NCBI GenBank assembly: GCA_025267735.1
Contig: CM046306.1
Coordinates: 31,141,919-31,205,918, forward strand
Origin: Mactra quadrangularis
Lineage: Eukaryota; Mollusca; Bivalvia; Venerida; Mactridae
Direction: 5' to 3'
Length of the DNA stretch: 64,000 bases
Shown here: positions 12,901-27,900 of the stretch, piece by piece
Numbering within the stretch: the stretch's first letter is position 1
Layout of the letters: each line of letters opens with the position of its first letter
The notes under the pieces: model-generated
What the model was told of the DNA's origin: nothing
The model's input: the letters and a program-made list of their open reading frames with translations, nothing else
The model's database searches: none
Made by a program: the position numbers and the translations under genes

Positions 12901-15900
12901 CAGTGAAACTATATTCTACTAGCTCAGTACTGAGTAACCAGGCAGCAGACACAAAATTGATTAATAAAGATGAAAGGACTTGTTTAACAACAGAGCTAAA
13001 AAAGATACAGGGGCGGATCCAGGATTTTTTTCTAGGGAGGGGGTCCAAACTTTTCCACGGAGGGGGCGAAGTTTTCTAGGGGGAGTCTGAACCTGACATT
13101 ATACACATTTTGTAGAAAAAAATGCAACATATTGATAATAAAAACTACATTACCATTAAATCTAAGTTAATCACCAATAATTGCTTCATGCTGCTTAAAA
13201 ATGACTTACAGGCAAGAAATACACTATTGGACAGGTACATTTTCCTAATTCTAGGGGGGTCCGGACCCCCTGACTCCCCCACTGGATCCGCCTATGGATT
13301 ATTAAAAACTTACTAAACTCATACTTAGTAAAAGGTACTAGTTCACAGATTTGGTTTATTTTTTATAATTTCAAAATACCATTCAGTAACTGTAATTGTG
13401 TCAAAAATTAATTCACACGGGTTAGATTTTTATTACATGAAACACCATCATTAGTAGTTGTATGTCAATTTGCACTGAAAATGTTATTATCAGAACAGTA
13501 CTTTCCTGTTTCAAAAATTATTTCCTTGCAATTTTGATAGTTTTAGAAAAAGTGGATATTCAAGTTGAAATCTGTGATAGAGTACCTTTAATAAAGAACA
13601 TGACTTACCTGTTTTTACTTGCAACTGTGTTAATGCCCCAAGGACAGAACCATTGTAAGATTGCAATCCAATGTTTAATTTATAGTCTGTGTTAGAATTA
13701 AGTCCAAAGAAATTGTAATAAGTGGATGTACCACTTGTATAGAATGTCTCTGTTAATAATGTGCCATCTGGTAGCTGGAAATAAAATAGTGAATGTGTTT
13801 ACGTCCGAACACATGTTCAAGTTCAGTGACAAAATCGCCCCCAGAAAGATGCAGTTAGCTGGACATTGCTTCCATCATTCAGAGCTCAGGGCACAACCAC
13901 TAGTACTATGGGAGAAAAATCACGGTCATCGTAGAAGAGGAAGACATAAGTCCACCTTTTTGGACACACTTAAACGTGACATAAATAAAGGGATTCAACA
14001 AAACTAGCCTCCCTTAGGACTGATAGGTGGAACTGGCACGGGCATGTTGTTGGTCGTCTAAGGATGACCAAGCTTAGATGACCAAGTAAGTAAGTAAGTA
14101 CATGTTCAAGAGTATGTACTAAGAAAAAAATACAGAAACATGTAATGCCATAGCCACTCAATAATATTAGGATTTTATTATTTGCTTTCCAGTAGAATAC
14201 CGGGATTTATCGATGAAATAAAAATCGTTATCTTACCTCGTACAGAATACTCGTTTTTCATTGGCCGAGAGCGGTCACGTGCTGACCATGTATTATCCCA
14301 TATTAGGCCAGTAGATTCTAATATCCAGTCAGTAACAAAATTTATAAATGATAGCGCTGACGAAACCTTATTTTTCTACTCAGATGGGGGTACTCGGTAA
14401 GATAAATTCGTTACACAGTCAGTTACTGACCGGATACGGTGTGATACCGGGTCAGTGAATAAATATTGGGCTCGAGCTACGCTCTCACCCAATATTAATT
14501 TACTGACCCGGTATCACACCGTATCCGGTCAGTAACTGACTGTGTAACTAATAATATTCCACTGTTTTGAAACAATGAAATAAATTTGTTATTTTTCACT
14601 GTTTAAATGCCCCGCTCTGCTGACATATCTTACTTAACCGTTAAAAAAGCCATTTTGAAGCATATAATAAATAATAAATTTGTTTATTGGTCAAAGATCT
14701 ATTTATTTCACTCGTGAGGTAATGTTATTATAATGTTCACTTGTGGCTATGCCACTCATGAAAATATTGCATCCTTAGCTCACCCATGAAATAAAGATCA
14801 ATCTTACACCAAAATAAACAAATATCCTCTATATAATTCTGTAGCACAGACAAAACAGATATGAACGTAACCCATAAGGGAAATAAAGTAAAGTCCAAAT
14901 TAAAGGTAAGTGGGCAAAATTTTCAGTTCCAATTTTCCTGGTTCTGCATTATATTTTTATAATTGTGATTAAAACAGACAAACTGATATATTACTTCGCA
15001 AAACATTTCTATATTTTCTCTTTATATATAGGGTGTTTTCTAACTAGACCCACGTGGGTCAGGTTAGCTTAAAATAGATTAGTGTTAAATTATGCATTTA
15101 CTGATAAGAAGATACTAGAGCTTTTTATCGTGCAACATTAGTACAATTCTATTAAAAAGATATCCTAACAGCCTAAGAATGTTGAAAAGACAAGAAGCGA
15201 CCAATGAAAATGTTTAATTTTAGCAAGTACGACATAACAAATCTATAAATAGCTTGATGATTCCCTCATTATGCCACATGTTTTAATTCGTTCAGTTAAA
15301 TATATAATAAGTGACAATATTATTAGTAAGCAATTTCTTACGTTCTTAATACTGTTTTAAAGACTGAACTTGGTTCTATATTTTTGGCATTGTCATTTGC
15401 ACATTTATCCTTTTAAAGATAGAGTCTGTCAGCTACAAAATGTATTAGTGGAATGGTGAGTGAGTGAAATAAATGCAGATAAGCAAATAGTATAACTTAA
15501 TTATCATCAATCCTTTTTGAATTACATTGTAAACTACTATTGCTAAATTGATATAATAAATAAGTGGTACATACATTAAATCTGCTGATTTAAATACTCT
15601 CTACAGTATTTCTGTACTCACTATCAACAGTCAAGTACATGTATATAAATCAACAGGATTAATGTATGAGCATTAGGCAAAATTTTGTAAAAGGGTTAAA
15701 GAAAACTATAAAATTTACCTCTCCAGTAACAGTCAAGTACATGTATATAAATCAACAGGATTAATGTATGAGCATTAGGCAAAATTTTGTAAAAGGGTTA
15801 AAGAAAACTATAAAATTTACCTCTCCAGTAATCAATGTTATTTGTATGGTTGCTCTACCATAGCAGGATTCTTGCTCCGGCAGAGTCCATGAAAGACGGA

Positions 15901-18900
15901 AACCTTTATCACTTTTTGTTTCAATTTTGAAGTTAGTAGGTCCATCATCTATCAAAATGTAAAAAATCTACCATTGATAAAATTTTGTTCTTACCTATTA
16001 AAAACACTATTTTACAGTGGTAAGCAAAACAGCGTAGTAGAAATTTTAAGGGCAAAAAATTGGCCAAATCTCTGGATTTAGCTGTTTACCAACTACTAAG
16101 CCCATACTTTCGTCAGTGTCTCACAACTGCCTATCATAATTAAAAATCATTGGTAGGAGGGAGAATGGCTGTAGAAATAATTTCATGACCAAGCTCCACG
16201 AAAGTATGCGAATTGAACCCACGACCTCTCGATCAGTAAACTTGCGTGCTACCAACTGAGCTAGCAGAGCGACTTTACTTGTTTCTCGGCTTAACTTGTT
16301 TCTTAGCTAGGAGTGTTGATGTACAATTGTTGACCATAGACAACTACTGAGGTTTCATAGTTTATATAAAAATTTCAAAAATATACAATTTAGTGAACCC
16401 ACTATGTGAAAACTTCAATCAAGCTGTGCTTGTTTTCGAAATCCTCCAGCAGTGGGATGCACCTAAATCAAAAGTGTGCATCCAAGATCGTTGGGCGGTT
16501 GACCTAACAATATGACCAGACTTCAGGTACAGAGTGTGGTCAAGTTACCAACTGGTCAATGTTACTTAAAGTAATGACCTTGACCTTAACTTTGACCTTG
16601 CTATAAATACTTTGATTAATCAAATGTACTATTGTGTTTAATACTTACATTTTTCTAGACCTTGTAAGCTTGATATAGGACCAACCTGAAAGATAAAAGT
16701 ACAATATACATGTAGAAATTGTTAACTGTCTGGGATGTGTCGATTAACCTGCAGAGTTAGATACTCAAGTTTAGTTTGATAATCCCCTATACATCAATTT
16801 GAGGATCTATTTTTACTGATCGCGAGTACAGTCATATTGTTGAGAGTATTTAAATCAGAAGGTTTAACATATACAACATTGACAGTTGAATATCATTTAA
16901 GATTATATAGATGTATAAATATTAATGATTAGGGGAAATAACATTGCAATTAGTAGCTGGATAGATATGGTCATTTTTGTACGACAGGTTTATATTATAA
17001 CACATGTTAAAACTCATTGAAATTATATATGTGAATTATTCAATACAATGCATAATATAAGTGTGCGTGTTTTTTATTGAAACATGCCATAATTAAGAAA
17101 AGCTAATAAAATGAATAAATTTGGGCAGGGAACTCTTGTTTTCTCGGTAAATCAGTTATATATGAAAACTGTTTTTTTTGTTAGGATAATAACTTTCTAC
17201 AACAGGTATGCATTTTAACAAATAATGTACATCACAATTACCTTATAAGCAAATACAGGTGATCAGATGTTAACAGACTTCAACACAGTACAAGAAATAC
17301 AATACTGTAAAGTCCAATAATGAAACAACTTGTAAAAATTGTTATATATTGGAATCTACACTATTTCAATTAGTTCAATTTGAATCACAACTATCAGACC
17401 AGTTTCTCACTGTTCTGAGAACTTTTCCGAACATAAGTCAGAGTTGTTGTACTTTACCTGCACAGATATCATAGTCTGCTTGTTGAAGCGTAATATGAAC
17501 TTTATTAATTGAAGTAGTAATTATCACTTGAATTGCACACACAAAGCCTATTGTAATTGTCTGTGACACATTTTAATGAGGATTTGCTGCAGTCCGCTAC
17601 TAAATATGGGGAAACCCCATGTAAAAAACAACAGTTACTTACACTCATAGAAGTATTAGTTGTCAACAGAGCTTGATTGTATGCAAAGATTTCAACTGTA
17701 CCGCTACTCGTAGCTAAGTCTTCTTTAGGTATTAAAAACCAACAGTTGTTTATTTTTACATCTTGGCTTGGTATAAAACACTTTCCTTCAATGTTGTCAC
17801 ATGCAGCATTGTCAAAATTCTGAAAAGTTCAATAAATGATGGTAAAAATCACAGGAGTTTGACATTCTGAAAACAAGAAATGTAATGTGGAAACAACATT
17901 AAAGCCGGATTTAAAAACTTTAACGCAAAAATTACAAAGGGAAATACTCCATAATAAAGGCTGGTAGAGATGTAGTAGAGACTTTCTAATTCAGTTCATC
18001 ACATGGTATGTTATCATTGTATGAAGTTTCATAAAGATCTGACAATAAATGGCAGAAATATAAGGAAAAGAAAAACTTTAATGCAATTGTAAACAACACC
18101 GGATGCCCAACAGCCAGACAGCCAGCAAACCCACCCGCCCATGTTTCGCCGAACTATTAGCCAATTTTTTTTCGTTGAAAAATCAGGTTAAAAAAATATC
18201 ATAAGAAGAAGGATTTTTTTCTAACTACTCGTATGATACAGAATGCCAATCTCCTGTTGTGGTTATTCAAATATTTGGAATATCGGTCATTCAATGTGTT
18301 GGTGGAACAAAGTACAAATTATAAGTGGTTTAGCTCGAGCAATTATTGTATATCATATTGAACATTGAAATCTGAAGTAAATAAAGTGCTAGCATCATTC
18401 AATGCTCAAGTTTTCTAAAAATGCTTGTCATTTTACCAACCTTTCAGTAAGACCCATTAAATCTAAGATGGCGCCCCTGCATAATCAGCTGTATCAATTA
18501 AACGACAGAGACAGTGTTAAGCAGTAGTCAATAGAATGGGAAGGCATTGAAGATTGACGGACCTGTATTTTACACTTGGTACTTTTTTTAATGTGAGACA
18601 AAATGCATCAGCTATGGCTTTATACAGTACATAAGATACTAATTTATTATCAACTTACATCAAAAACCATTGCAGGTTCAAAATCTTCATACACAACGTG
18701 GTCATCTTTACCTGGTGTGTGAACTACAAGTTTTATACCAAATTTAAAAACACCACTTTCATCATCCTTGGCAACAAATTTCAAACTAAATAAAAGATTG
18801 AAAACTATTAATGAAATCTAGTTTATTTGTAAACAAGCATTTTTGTTAGTCTCAGACAAAATGATTTTCAATTATAAGACTATATGATTATAAGATTTGT

Positions 18901-21900
18901 CGTAGATTTTGACATCAAATACACTCAATTTTGTAATTAGCCTAATTGTGATTTACATTCATTTGCAGGCCACATAGAAGCATAGGATACATTTTAAGAT
19001 GGTGTGGGTCAATTTACATTTTGAAGGGCAGATTTGCCATATTGAAACCAGCACAGTGATTTTCTGTCTGTTGCCAAGTCTAAATCACAATATCAAGCAT
19101 CACATCTGCCCCCCCCCCCCCCTGTGTTGCATACTTTTCAGCAATAGAATGTTAAATAACTTTTGTTCTGTACAGATGCTTACTGTATAAACCATCCTTA
19201 TTCAGTTGTTAAACACATAAATCATTTCATTCCATCAACCATTATGTGCCAGAAAAAATTTGGCCATCTCATTCATGTTTTTTTACTTTACATCATGAAT
19301 AAATAGGAAAAAAACTATATGTGAGCTCAACACATTATGTATAAAGACGAGCAAATCTATGTGCATACTGTAGTACAGTGATTAAAGTTTAACCACGATC
19401 TGACCTTTAACATTTGCATCTCGTAATTAATTACACTTATCCGGACAAAAATGAGTAATACACCTATTCTACACATATAAATTAATCTCTGTCTAATGAT
19501 TACATTCAAGCTTTGCCGACATACTCCAATATCGGTATCAAGCATTAACACTACATTCATATTCAATGTAATAAATATTTTTGTATAAAGTTCAGATCAG
19601 GGTTAAACTTTACGCACTATACATTGCTGAGATATTACATTTCTTAGGGCAAGTTAAATAAGGGACCTTAGTCAGTTATTTCCCCTTGTATACTTTTCAA
19701 ATAGGTAGGTCAAATTAGCTGGATTACTCAGATTTTACCCTCACTTTTCAATGTCGATTTGCCAAAATAATCTTAAATATTTTTTTTGTAAGTCATTTAA
19801 TTTGTTTGAAATTCAAGCTAAGTATTTTTAGGATAAAGAACTATCTAAATTTCAACACTTCTGTTAAAATCTTCATTAACAAGAAAGATAAAATACAGTA
19901 AAACTCGGATATAACATACTCGCTGGGCCATAGAAAAAAGGTTTGTTATAACCGAGGTATGTTATATCCATAATGAATACTAAGTTTATTATATATCAGG
20001 ATGAAAAACGGGCCAGAAAAAATGGTATGTTGTAACCGAATGTATGTTATAACCGTGTATTTTATATCCGAGTTTTACTGTATTTTGTTATACTTACATA
20101 GCAATTCAATGATAAAATCCGAGGATTTCAACTGCAAGGACCTACTTACCAATTGGATTACTTCAGATTTCATCAGGGAAAGATAACTGACTTATGTCCC
20201 TATTTTTATTTGTCATCTCGAACCCTCTTATGATTTTTTTCCAACCAGGTTTCGAGTATCAACAAATAAAAAAGACTAAATAAATAAAATAAAATATATC
20301 TACATACCTTGATGAATAGTTGTAAGGTCCGTTTAGGATATTTTTTACAAATGTATGATCCCTCTGGCCCTCATATGACACTGTAGGCCCTGTACCATCT
20401 ACACGCATCAATGTATTGTCTGTTCTAGTGTTACCCATGGCATCAGTGGCACGTACCCATACTCTAACTCTAGCTCCTACAAGTATCAGGATCATCATGT
20501 AAATCATAAACCCTATATATATCATGTGGACATGGCATGTGACAAAATGAACACTATGGACATATACATGTAAATGCATTGCATAGGTGGATCCAGCGGG
20601 GGGATCAGGGGGTCCAGACCCTCTCCTGGAATTTCCAAAATGTACCTGTCCATGGATATGTGTATTTCTTGACTGTAGGTCATTTTTAAGTAGCATGAAG
20701 CAAATTTTCTTGGTGCTTAACACAGATTTAATGGGTATGTAGTTTTATTATTTATATATTGTATTATTCTGCTAAAAGCGTTTAATGTGGTTGTGGTTAG
20801 AAAGTTTGGCCCCCGCTAGAAAAAGTTCGGACCCCCTAGAAAAGGTTCGGATCCCCTCTAGAAAAAAAATTCTTGATCCGCTCCTGCATTGTTCCATCGC
20901 TCAATCTTAAATTGATATTTTTATCAAATGCTATTCAGGTGTGTCAAAAAGACTAAATTTGGTATTGCAAAATCATGTGAATTAATTTGACATGTTGTTA
21001 AGTCTAAATGATTAATAAAAGAAGGTACATCTAGAGTTCTTTGAATGAAAGTACTTGACTAAATCGTCAGTCGAGTGATACAAAATCATATTCAAGCTGA
21101 AATAAATAATGAAAGCTAATGCAAAGTTGGATACCCACGTTCCTATTTTAGTATTCTGTTTCATTCATTAGCCTAGTTATTGATACAATCACAGTATTAC
21201 GGAAAGTAACTCTGATAAAAACGCTCTATTTGAAACTATTATCTCCCTTTAACTACTAACAATATTAAAGAAAATATTACCGTCTCCGAGTGTCTCCTCA
21301 AACGAAAATTCTTCAGCTAAGATTGAAAGGTCTTCCCATCCATTTATAGGTTCTTCAACACTCAGAGTAAACACTTTATTTACTTCAAACTTTATTATTC
21401 CATGAAAATTTGGAATTTTTGCTTTAGTTCGCATACCTTCACTATCGTCCCATTGTGCTGCAACATATCTGTAATTTGCATTAAAAGTGAGCTTTAGTGA
21501 CATTAAAGGACATAGAATATACACCAAGGGTGTATCTTTTATTAATCCATGGATGAAAGAAGCATTTGTTTAATGAAACGTTTATGAATCTCACTATTTA
21601 TAACTATAATTAGCATTGGTTCCATAAGTATGCAAATATAATTGAACGTGTTTAACTTAAGTAAGTGAAATTCTACAAAAATGTTTTCAATGCATCAACT
21701 TGTTTTTCTATTAAGTGATATGTAGGGACTATTCAAGTTAACATGTCTATAGTACTATGTAACGCTTTTGGCAGATGAACACACAAAAATAATTTACAAA
21801 ATTAAAAAACAATAGCGACCTACTTTTTTACTGAAAGTAGTCCGTCATCTTCCAAGTCTTTAAATTGTATTGGATAATCCAGTACCTGATTAAGTAGCTT

Positions 21901-24900
21901 ATTATCTTCATGTATCTTATTGAAGAAATGATTCGCCCATTTTACGTCAATACGAAGCTTGTTACCTTTCAATAAACAACAAACATATTTAAAAAAACTT
22001 AGGTTTCTGTCTTACCCGTTCATTAACGTGATAACAAACTCTAGGGGATTCGTCAAACTTCGAAAACTTGGAAAGCAAAATGATTTGACTTGTTTATTGT
22101 GTCTCTAATGCAAGTTATATAGTTTATGCAAAAGGCTGGTGGTTCGCTGATTGAGCCAACTGAGTACTTTGTAGTTGTGGTTCCTGGTTCGAACCCTTTA
22201 TTTCAACAGTTGTGGTATAAATGGAGTACTTGTTGAAATAACACACAGTTTTTTCCGTTGATTTAATGACTCAACTTATTACCTAAATGACATACAAAAA
22301 GTGCTCCAGATTTTACTATTTTATTGTTTGACAAAAATGTCCAACAACATGGATCAATTTTAAATGTCACAGAGTTTAAATACACATAAATCATATAGTC
22401 ACAAAGTTCAATATCTAAAGTTTATCCAAATAATTCATGTAATTATAGTCACAAAGATTTGTGTATAGCTCAGAGCTTAAATTCACATAGAAGTTACTAC
22501 TTCGAGTCCTAAATTATTACTTAATTTCTTAAAACACTACTTCATTACGAGGGGGGATGGAGTCAATGCTCATTGGCCAATCAAAAGAACAGAATATTCA
22601 CTAAACTGACCTATTGTTCTAAAAAAATAACGGTCATTGTCTAACAAAAAAATGCTGTCGGCTAACTTTAAATCTCCATTCTTACTACAGAATTTACAAC
22701 TTATGAGGCATTAATTGTCTTTAAAAACATGAAGGTTCTATGCTGTCAATTTTCATGTTCGTTTACGATTCATAGTGCATTTTCTCTAACACAAGAGGCT
22801 GCTGAACACAATGAATTTAATTAAAAATATTTGACAACTGCTTAGAGCTGTAAAATGCTTTTGATGAGAAAAAAAATATAACTATTGATTTAACAAACTA
22901 TAAATTCTAAAACAAGTTACAGTTTATTGCCAATTTTCAATAAATTTGCCGCATAAATATAGCAATAACTTCACGATTGTATTACATTTTTCTCTTTGCC
23001 GTAAATCAACATACATTGTATTGTCTATGTTTTGCTTGCATCCAACTGATGTCCTACGTCCCAATTTTTAGTCCCCTTGCCCTTTTCGTGTTCTTGAAAA
23101 CACAACATTTACAGCAACACTAAAAACTAACCAATTCTTCCACACAGCCAACAAACAAAAGGAGATATTATAGATTTTTATAATTTGTTATAAAGAACAC
23201 TACAAATAACAAAAAAAAAACACAAAAAAATCACGGGGTTTCTCCCGTAGAACATGGATAACATACCAGTAGACGATGTTGTCTGCCACATATAACCAGT
23301 TTCTTCTACCGCAGAACTGATGTATAGTTGACCATCAGGTTGATCATTTAGTTCTATTTTTGATACATTATCATATAATACAAAACGACGAGCAATTCTC
23401 GAGTTGTTGGAGATATCTCTGGCTTCAACCAATACACTGAAATAATATTCAATCATCTTTATAACTTCTAAATGACCAATAATCTAATGGAAGGATGCGC
23501 GCTTTGAGATTAGCAGATGTTTACCCCACTTAATGCACTTGCTTGAAACTCAACTTGGTACTCTTTATTTAACAATCATAGTAAGATAGTGTGTAATCAT
23601 CCACTGTGAAATTATTCAAGCTTTGACAGTTGAGAAAAAAACGAACAATACAAGGGTGATTTAAGGTAAAGTTCGTGAAAAGGAATTGAATTATAAAACA
23701 TGATGAGCAGGGGTGCCATGGTAAGGCTTGTTTAAGGAAAAATACGTTTGTGGCCTAAGTTACACCAGCGCCATTATTTGTACTTTTCATTAACCCTTTA
23801 CTGGTAGCGACATAATCGATAAATGCTCCTCAACGCAACAGAATAGTTTCGAGATGTACTAATTTCATTTCTAATAACCTATTTGAGATAAAACTTTTCA
23901 AAACTTTGACTTGGTTTACTTTCCTTGTCATGCCATTTGAACTGTGACCCCAGTCAGAGTGACAAAATTTAAGCGGATCAAACGTATCATGTACAGCAGT
24001 TTTTGGTCTTTTTCCAAAACTTGCAATTTATTCAGTAATTATATTATATTAATTATTTTCATAAAATAAGTTTTTTTTTCAAAGATTTACAAAATTCAAA
24101 TATTTTTGCGGACAAAAGATTAAATTTTGACATTTGATTCAGCTAAAATGTAATTCCTTTTGTAAACATACATGATTAAGCAACGAAATTGTGCTGACAA
24201 TCCCAAAAATTGAGAAAAGAAACATTGTTATAACCCACCTGTACATTCCAGGAGCATCAGGTCTAAACTCAGGATAGGCAATACTATTGCTGTGATTGAG
24301 AGTTTTAGCAAACTTCGGCTTCAGGGGATCAGCTTCAACAAGTCTGTCATACGGATCAGGTTCCAATTTAAATACTTCAACATAATACTGCCACATGCCT
24401 GACATATCGTCTGTCCAACCTTTCCATCTTGGGCGTATTGGATCCTTTGAAAGAAAGAGATTAAACACTTATCAGGAAATGCAAAAGTAAAATATAAAGC
24501 AGAGATCTGCTATAAAGCCAAAATGCAAGGAGGGAAATGTTCTTAGAATTAAAAAAATATATTATAAAAGGAACGACTTTTAAAATGAATGTAACACGAC
24601 ATCATTTCTTCCCTTAAATAATGCCATTCATCTTCCATTTTTTGTAATTAACAACAATGAAAATGCACTTTTATAATCTCATCGTATACATGTATTTTCA
24701 TTTAAGATGAGTACCACAAGTTGCATGTTTTGTACATGATAGGTAAATCTTGTTTGGATTTTAATGTTTTACTACAGACAGATCTGCAAAGTTGATTAAG
24801 TTGCACATTTCAAGGTATTATAACTTACTTTAGTAAATTCATTGTCGACTTCTAACATAACAGAATCACTTGCACATGTTTCCCATGCTCCAATCTCCGA

Positions 24901-27900
24901 GCAATGCTTAGGTGCAATAAAATCAAACATGAACTGAAACTATACAAAAATATGAAGACATTAGCAGTAGAATCTAGGATTGTCATTGATAGAACATTTT
25001 GTATCGATATATTGAAAGGCGAGTATCGGTGATATTTTGATATAATGATGCAATCAGACATGGAGTGTAACAGAAGCCATTAGAATTCCAGTATAATTAT
25101 ACATGTACATGTATATAATAATATGTATATATAATGCTCTAATGATGTTATGCATAATGTTAAAAGTTGTTTCAAACCTAAAGCAAACTATAAAGTCCCT
25201 GTATCAAAAGTAACACTGTTTTAGACTGGAAAGAAAATAGACATTTATCTATTTCAAACACCTCTGGTGAACAAGATTTTATTATTAAACGCAGTTGTTG
25301 CTTCGATATGTTCATTTTGTCTATTGCATTTCAAAGTGAAAGTGAAAGTTGTCAGCCTAATAGAATGATAGTGAGCGCTGGTTATAGATAATGGACCAGC
25401 AGAGGTAGGTAAGGTGAGCTGGTCACCGCAATATGACATTATTTTTGTGTTGGGACGGCATTAAAGGAAATAAAAATTCTGAACCTACCGATTTGATCAC
25501 TTGAAGACCTTGATAGTAATGTTTATATGGGAACAATTGTCCCCGGTCTGTGTTGAACAAACTTTGAAATCCACCAGATTTTGTCTTGATCTTCACATGC
25601 ATCCTTTTAATATACAAAATAATTTATAAGGCGACCATTACAATAACCATCGAAAATGTAAAAGCTAGTGTGTCTGATTATTTATTACTTGAATAATTGA
25701 TTTCACATACATGTATAATAATAAGTAGGTCTATCAGTTCAAGTACCAAATTCAAGAAAAATACAATAAAATACACACTTGTACTCTTACTTTACTATAC
25801 AAACATTTTAAACAAGTAACATGCATTAACTCAGCTTATTTAAATCTATTTTTATCAACAATGAGAACAACTGTGCAGTGGATATAGGCGAATATTTAAA
25901 TCAGCGGGGTTAAAGAAAGTGCCACTGACAAAGGAATAAAATACAACATGATTAAGGGAAACTTACCAATCTCCGTGCTCTATCAACGTTCTGAACTGAT
26001 CATCTACAATCGTACATTTAGCAATACCCTGTGTTTCAGGATTGTCCTGTGATAAATGAGTACATGGGTATATCTTGAAGGATCCGTCATCTCTGATCAG
26101 ACCACCTATGATATGACAAAAATACAAACATGAGTATAAATGGCAAAAGTTTAAGATCGTAGACAAAAATACAATTTAGATATAAATACATACGCTAGGA
26201 TATGATTGAAATGACATTGATGTATTTCGTCAATTGCTTTTTTCAAAGTAACTTACAGGAAGCTCCAAGTGTTACTGCTACAGAAAGTTCTGAAAGTTAC
26301 GCGCGGTTATATGTTTTATATAAGTAGGTACATGAAGGTCCTCTTCATAAAAATGTTTGGAGTAACCTGCAATTAAGGGTACACTGTCTAGTTTATCATC
26401 GACTTTTTGTGTATTCATTATCAACCAGTATCACTTGTAACTTCCTACGTTTCTGTAGCAATATTAACGACTATCACATAACCCAAGCCTTGTTCCTTCA
26501 CCTTTTATTTATTGTATATTCATATACTAGCCAACTAGTGTGAGTCAAAGTGATGGTTACAGTGCGTGGACTGACATTCCAGACCTGATTTCTACCTCTC
26601 CTCCCCTTTAACTCTACCACTCTGCACAGTTGGGAGCTATCTTATATAATGCCTATGCAGTTACTAGAGCCCTGGATCATGTGATCAACCAATGTGTCTA
26701 AATATGTCAATTTTGTGTATGCAGAATATGCCATTTTACGCTGTGACCAGTAATTATTTGGTACAATATTTACTTGCACTAGATGACCAGTAAGTTTAAT
26801 GATCACCTGTCCGAATAAGCAGATTTACTCTTCATTGGTAGTAAATACAGTATATTTTCTTATACCAAATGACCCATGATTACAACGACATATATACATG
26901 CTAAAGAAAATGCAATCACCATATAATGTCGATCGTTCTTTAAAACATGAAACAAACTAGTTTACTACACACAATTGATAATGTATTCATGCACATACCG
27001 TCTCGTGGAACCTTGGAAACGTTTGCTTCTATTAAAGTCTCGACAATTCCAATCTCTGACGAATGAACGTAACCGGGTCTTTGAGGTAACTCTACGGCCT
27101 CAAACAATGATTCCACGTAAAACTTCAAATGATTAAATCTCCTTTGATTGCTGTAAATTAAAAAGGAATTCGTTATTCAAATAGTTGCTTTCAGTACTCG
27201 TGCTGAATGAATCACAGTGGTCATCTTCACAAAAAATCCTACGAAAAAAATTATCGTAAGTCATTTTCAACGTCTAAAGAAGATATGATATCATATTATG
27301 ACATTAATGTCAGAAAATATTCATTATTCTCCATAATTAATGAATTTTATAAATTGATTAGACAATCTTTAAGAATGGATGTATAATGAATGTTTCTTGC
27401 TTTAACGATGTTTTATAGTAAGTTTTTTTCCGAAAATGACCAGATCGCTAGCTAAATGATACTCAAATATTCTTGTATAGTGTAATGAATGAGATTAGTA
27501 CTCGTATCAAGCGAGCGCCCTGTGTTGATGTATAAAACATTTTACACGAAATAAAGTAAGGAATTGGTGGTCAATCAGGAACAACTAAAGTCAAAACACA
27601 GACCTACAACCTAGCCAAAAGCAACAAGGGATAGGTTTCTGTTTTTAAACTTTTGTTATAAAAAGAACTACGAAACACCAAGGGGTTTCCTCCTTGGAAC
27701 AGACAGTGGCAAAATAAATACAACTAGGGAGTTCTAGGTGGCACCAACCTCACATCAGCCCCCAAAAGTTTCAAACGTAAAACAATACGAATTGTACCGT
27801 AGAAAAAACTTTAATTCATCCTTCACGACATAAAAATAATGATTCTCGTTGAATTACGTAACTTTATGTGGTAAGGAATATTAATAATAACACCCTCTAG

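Noticed and set aside
20259..20723. 154-codon minus-strand frame as a separate gene
   Set aside because: It is exon 15 of gene A read through into its intron and a MITE.
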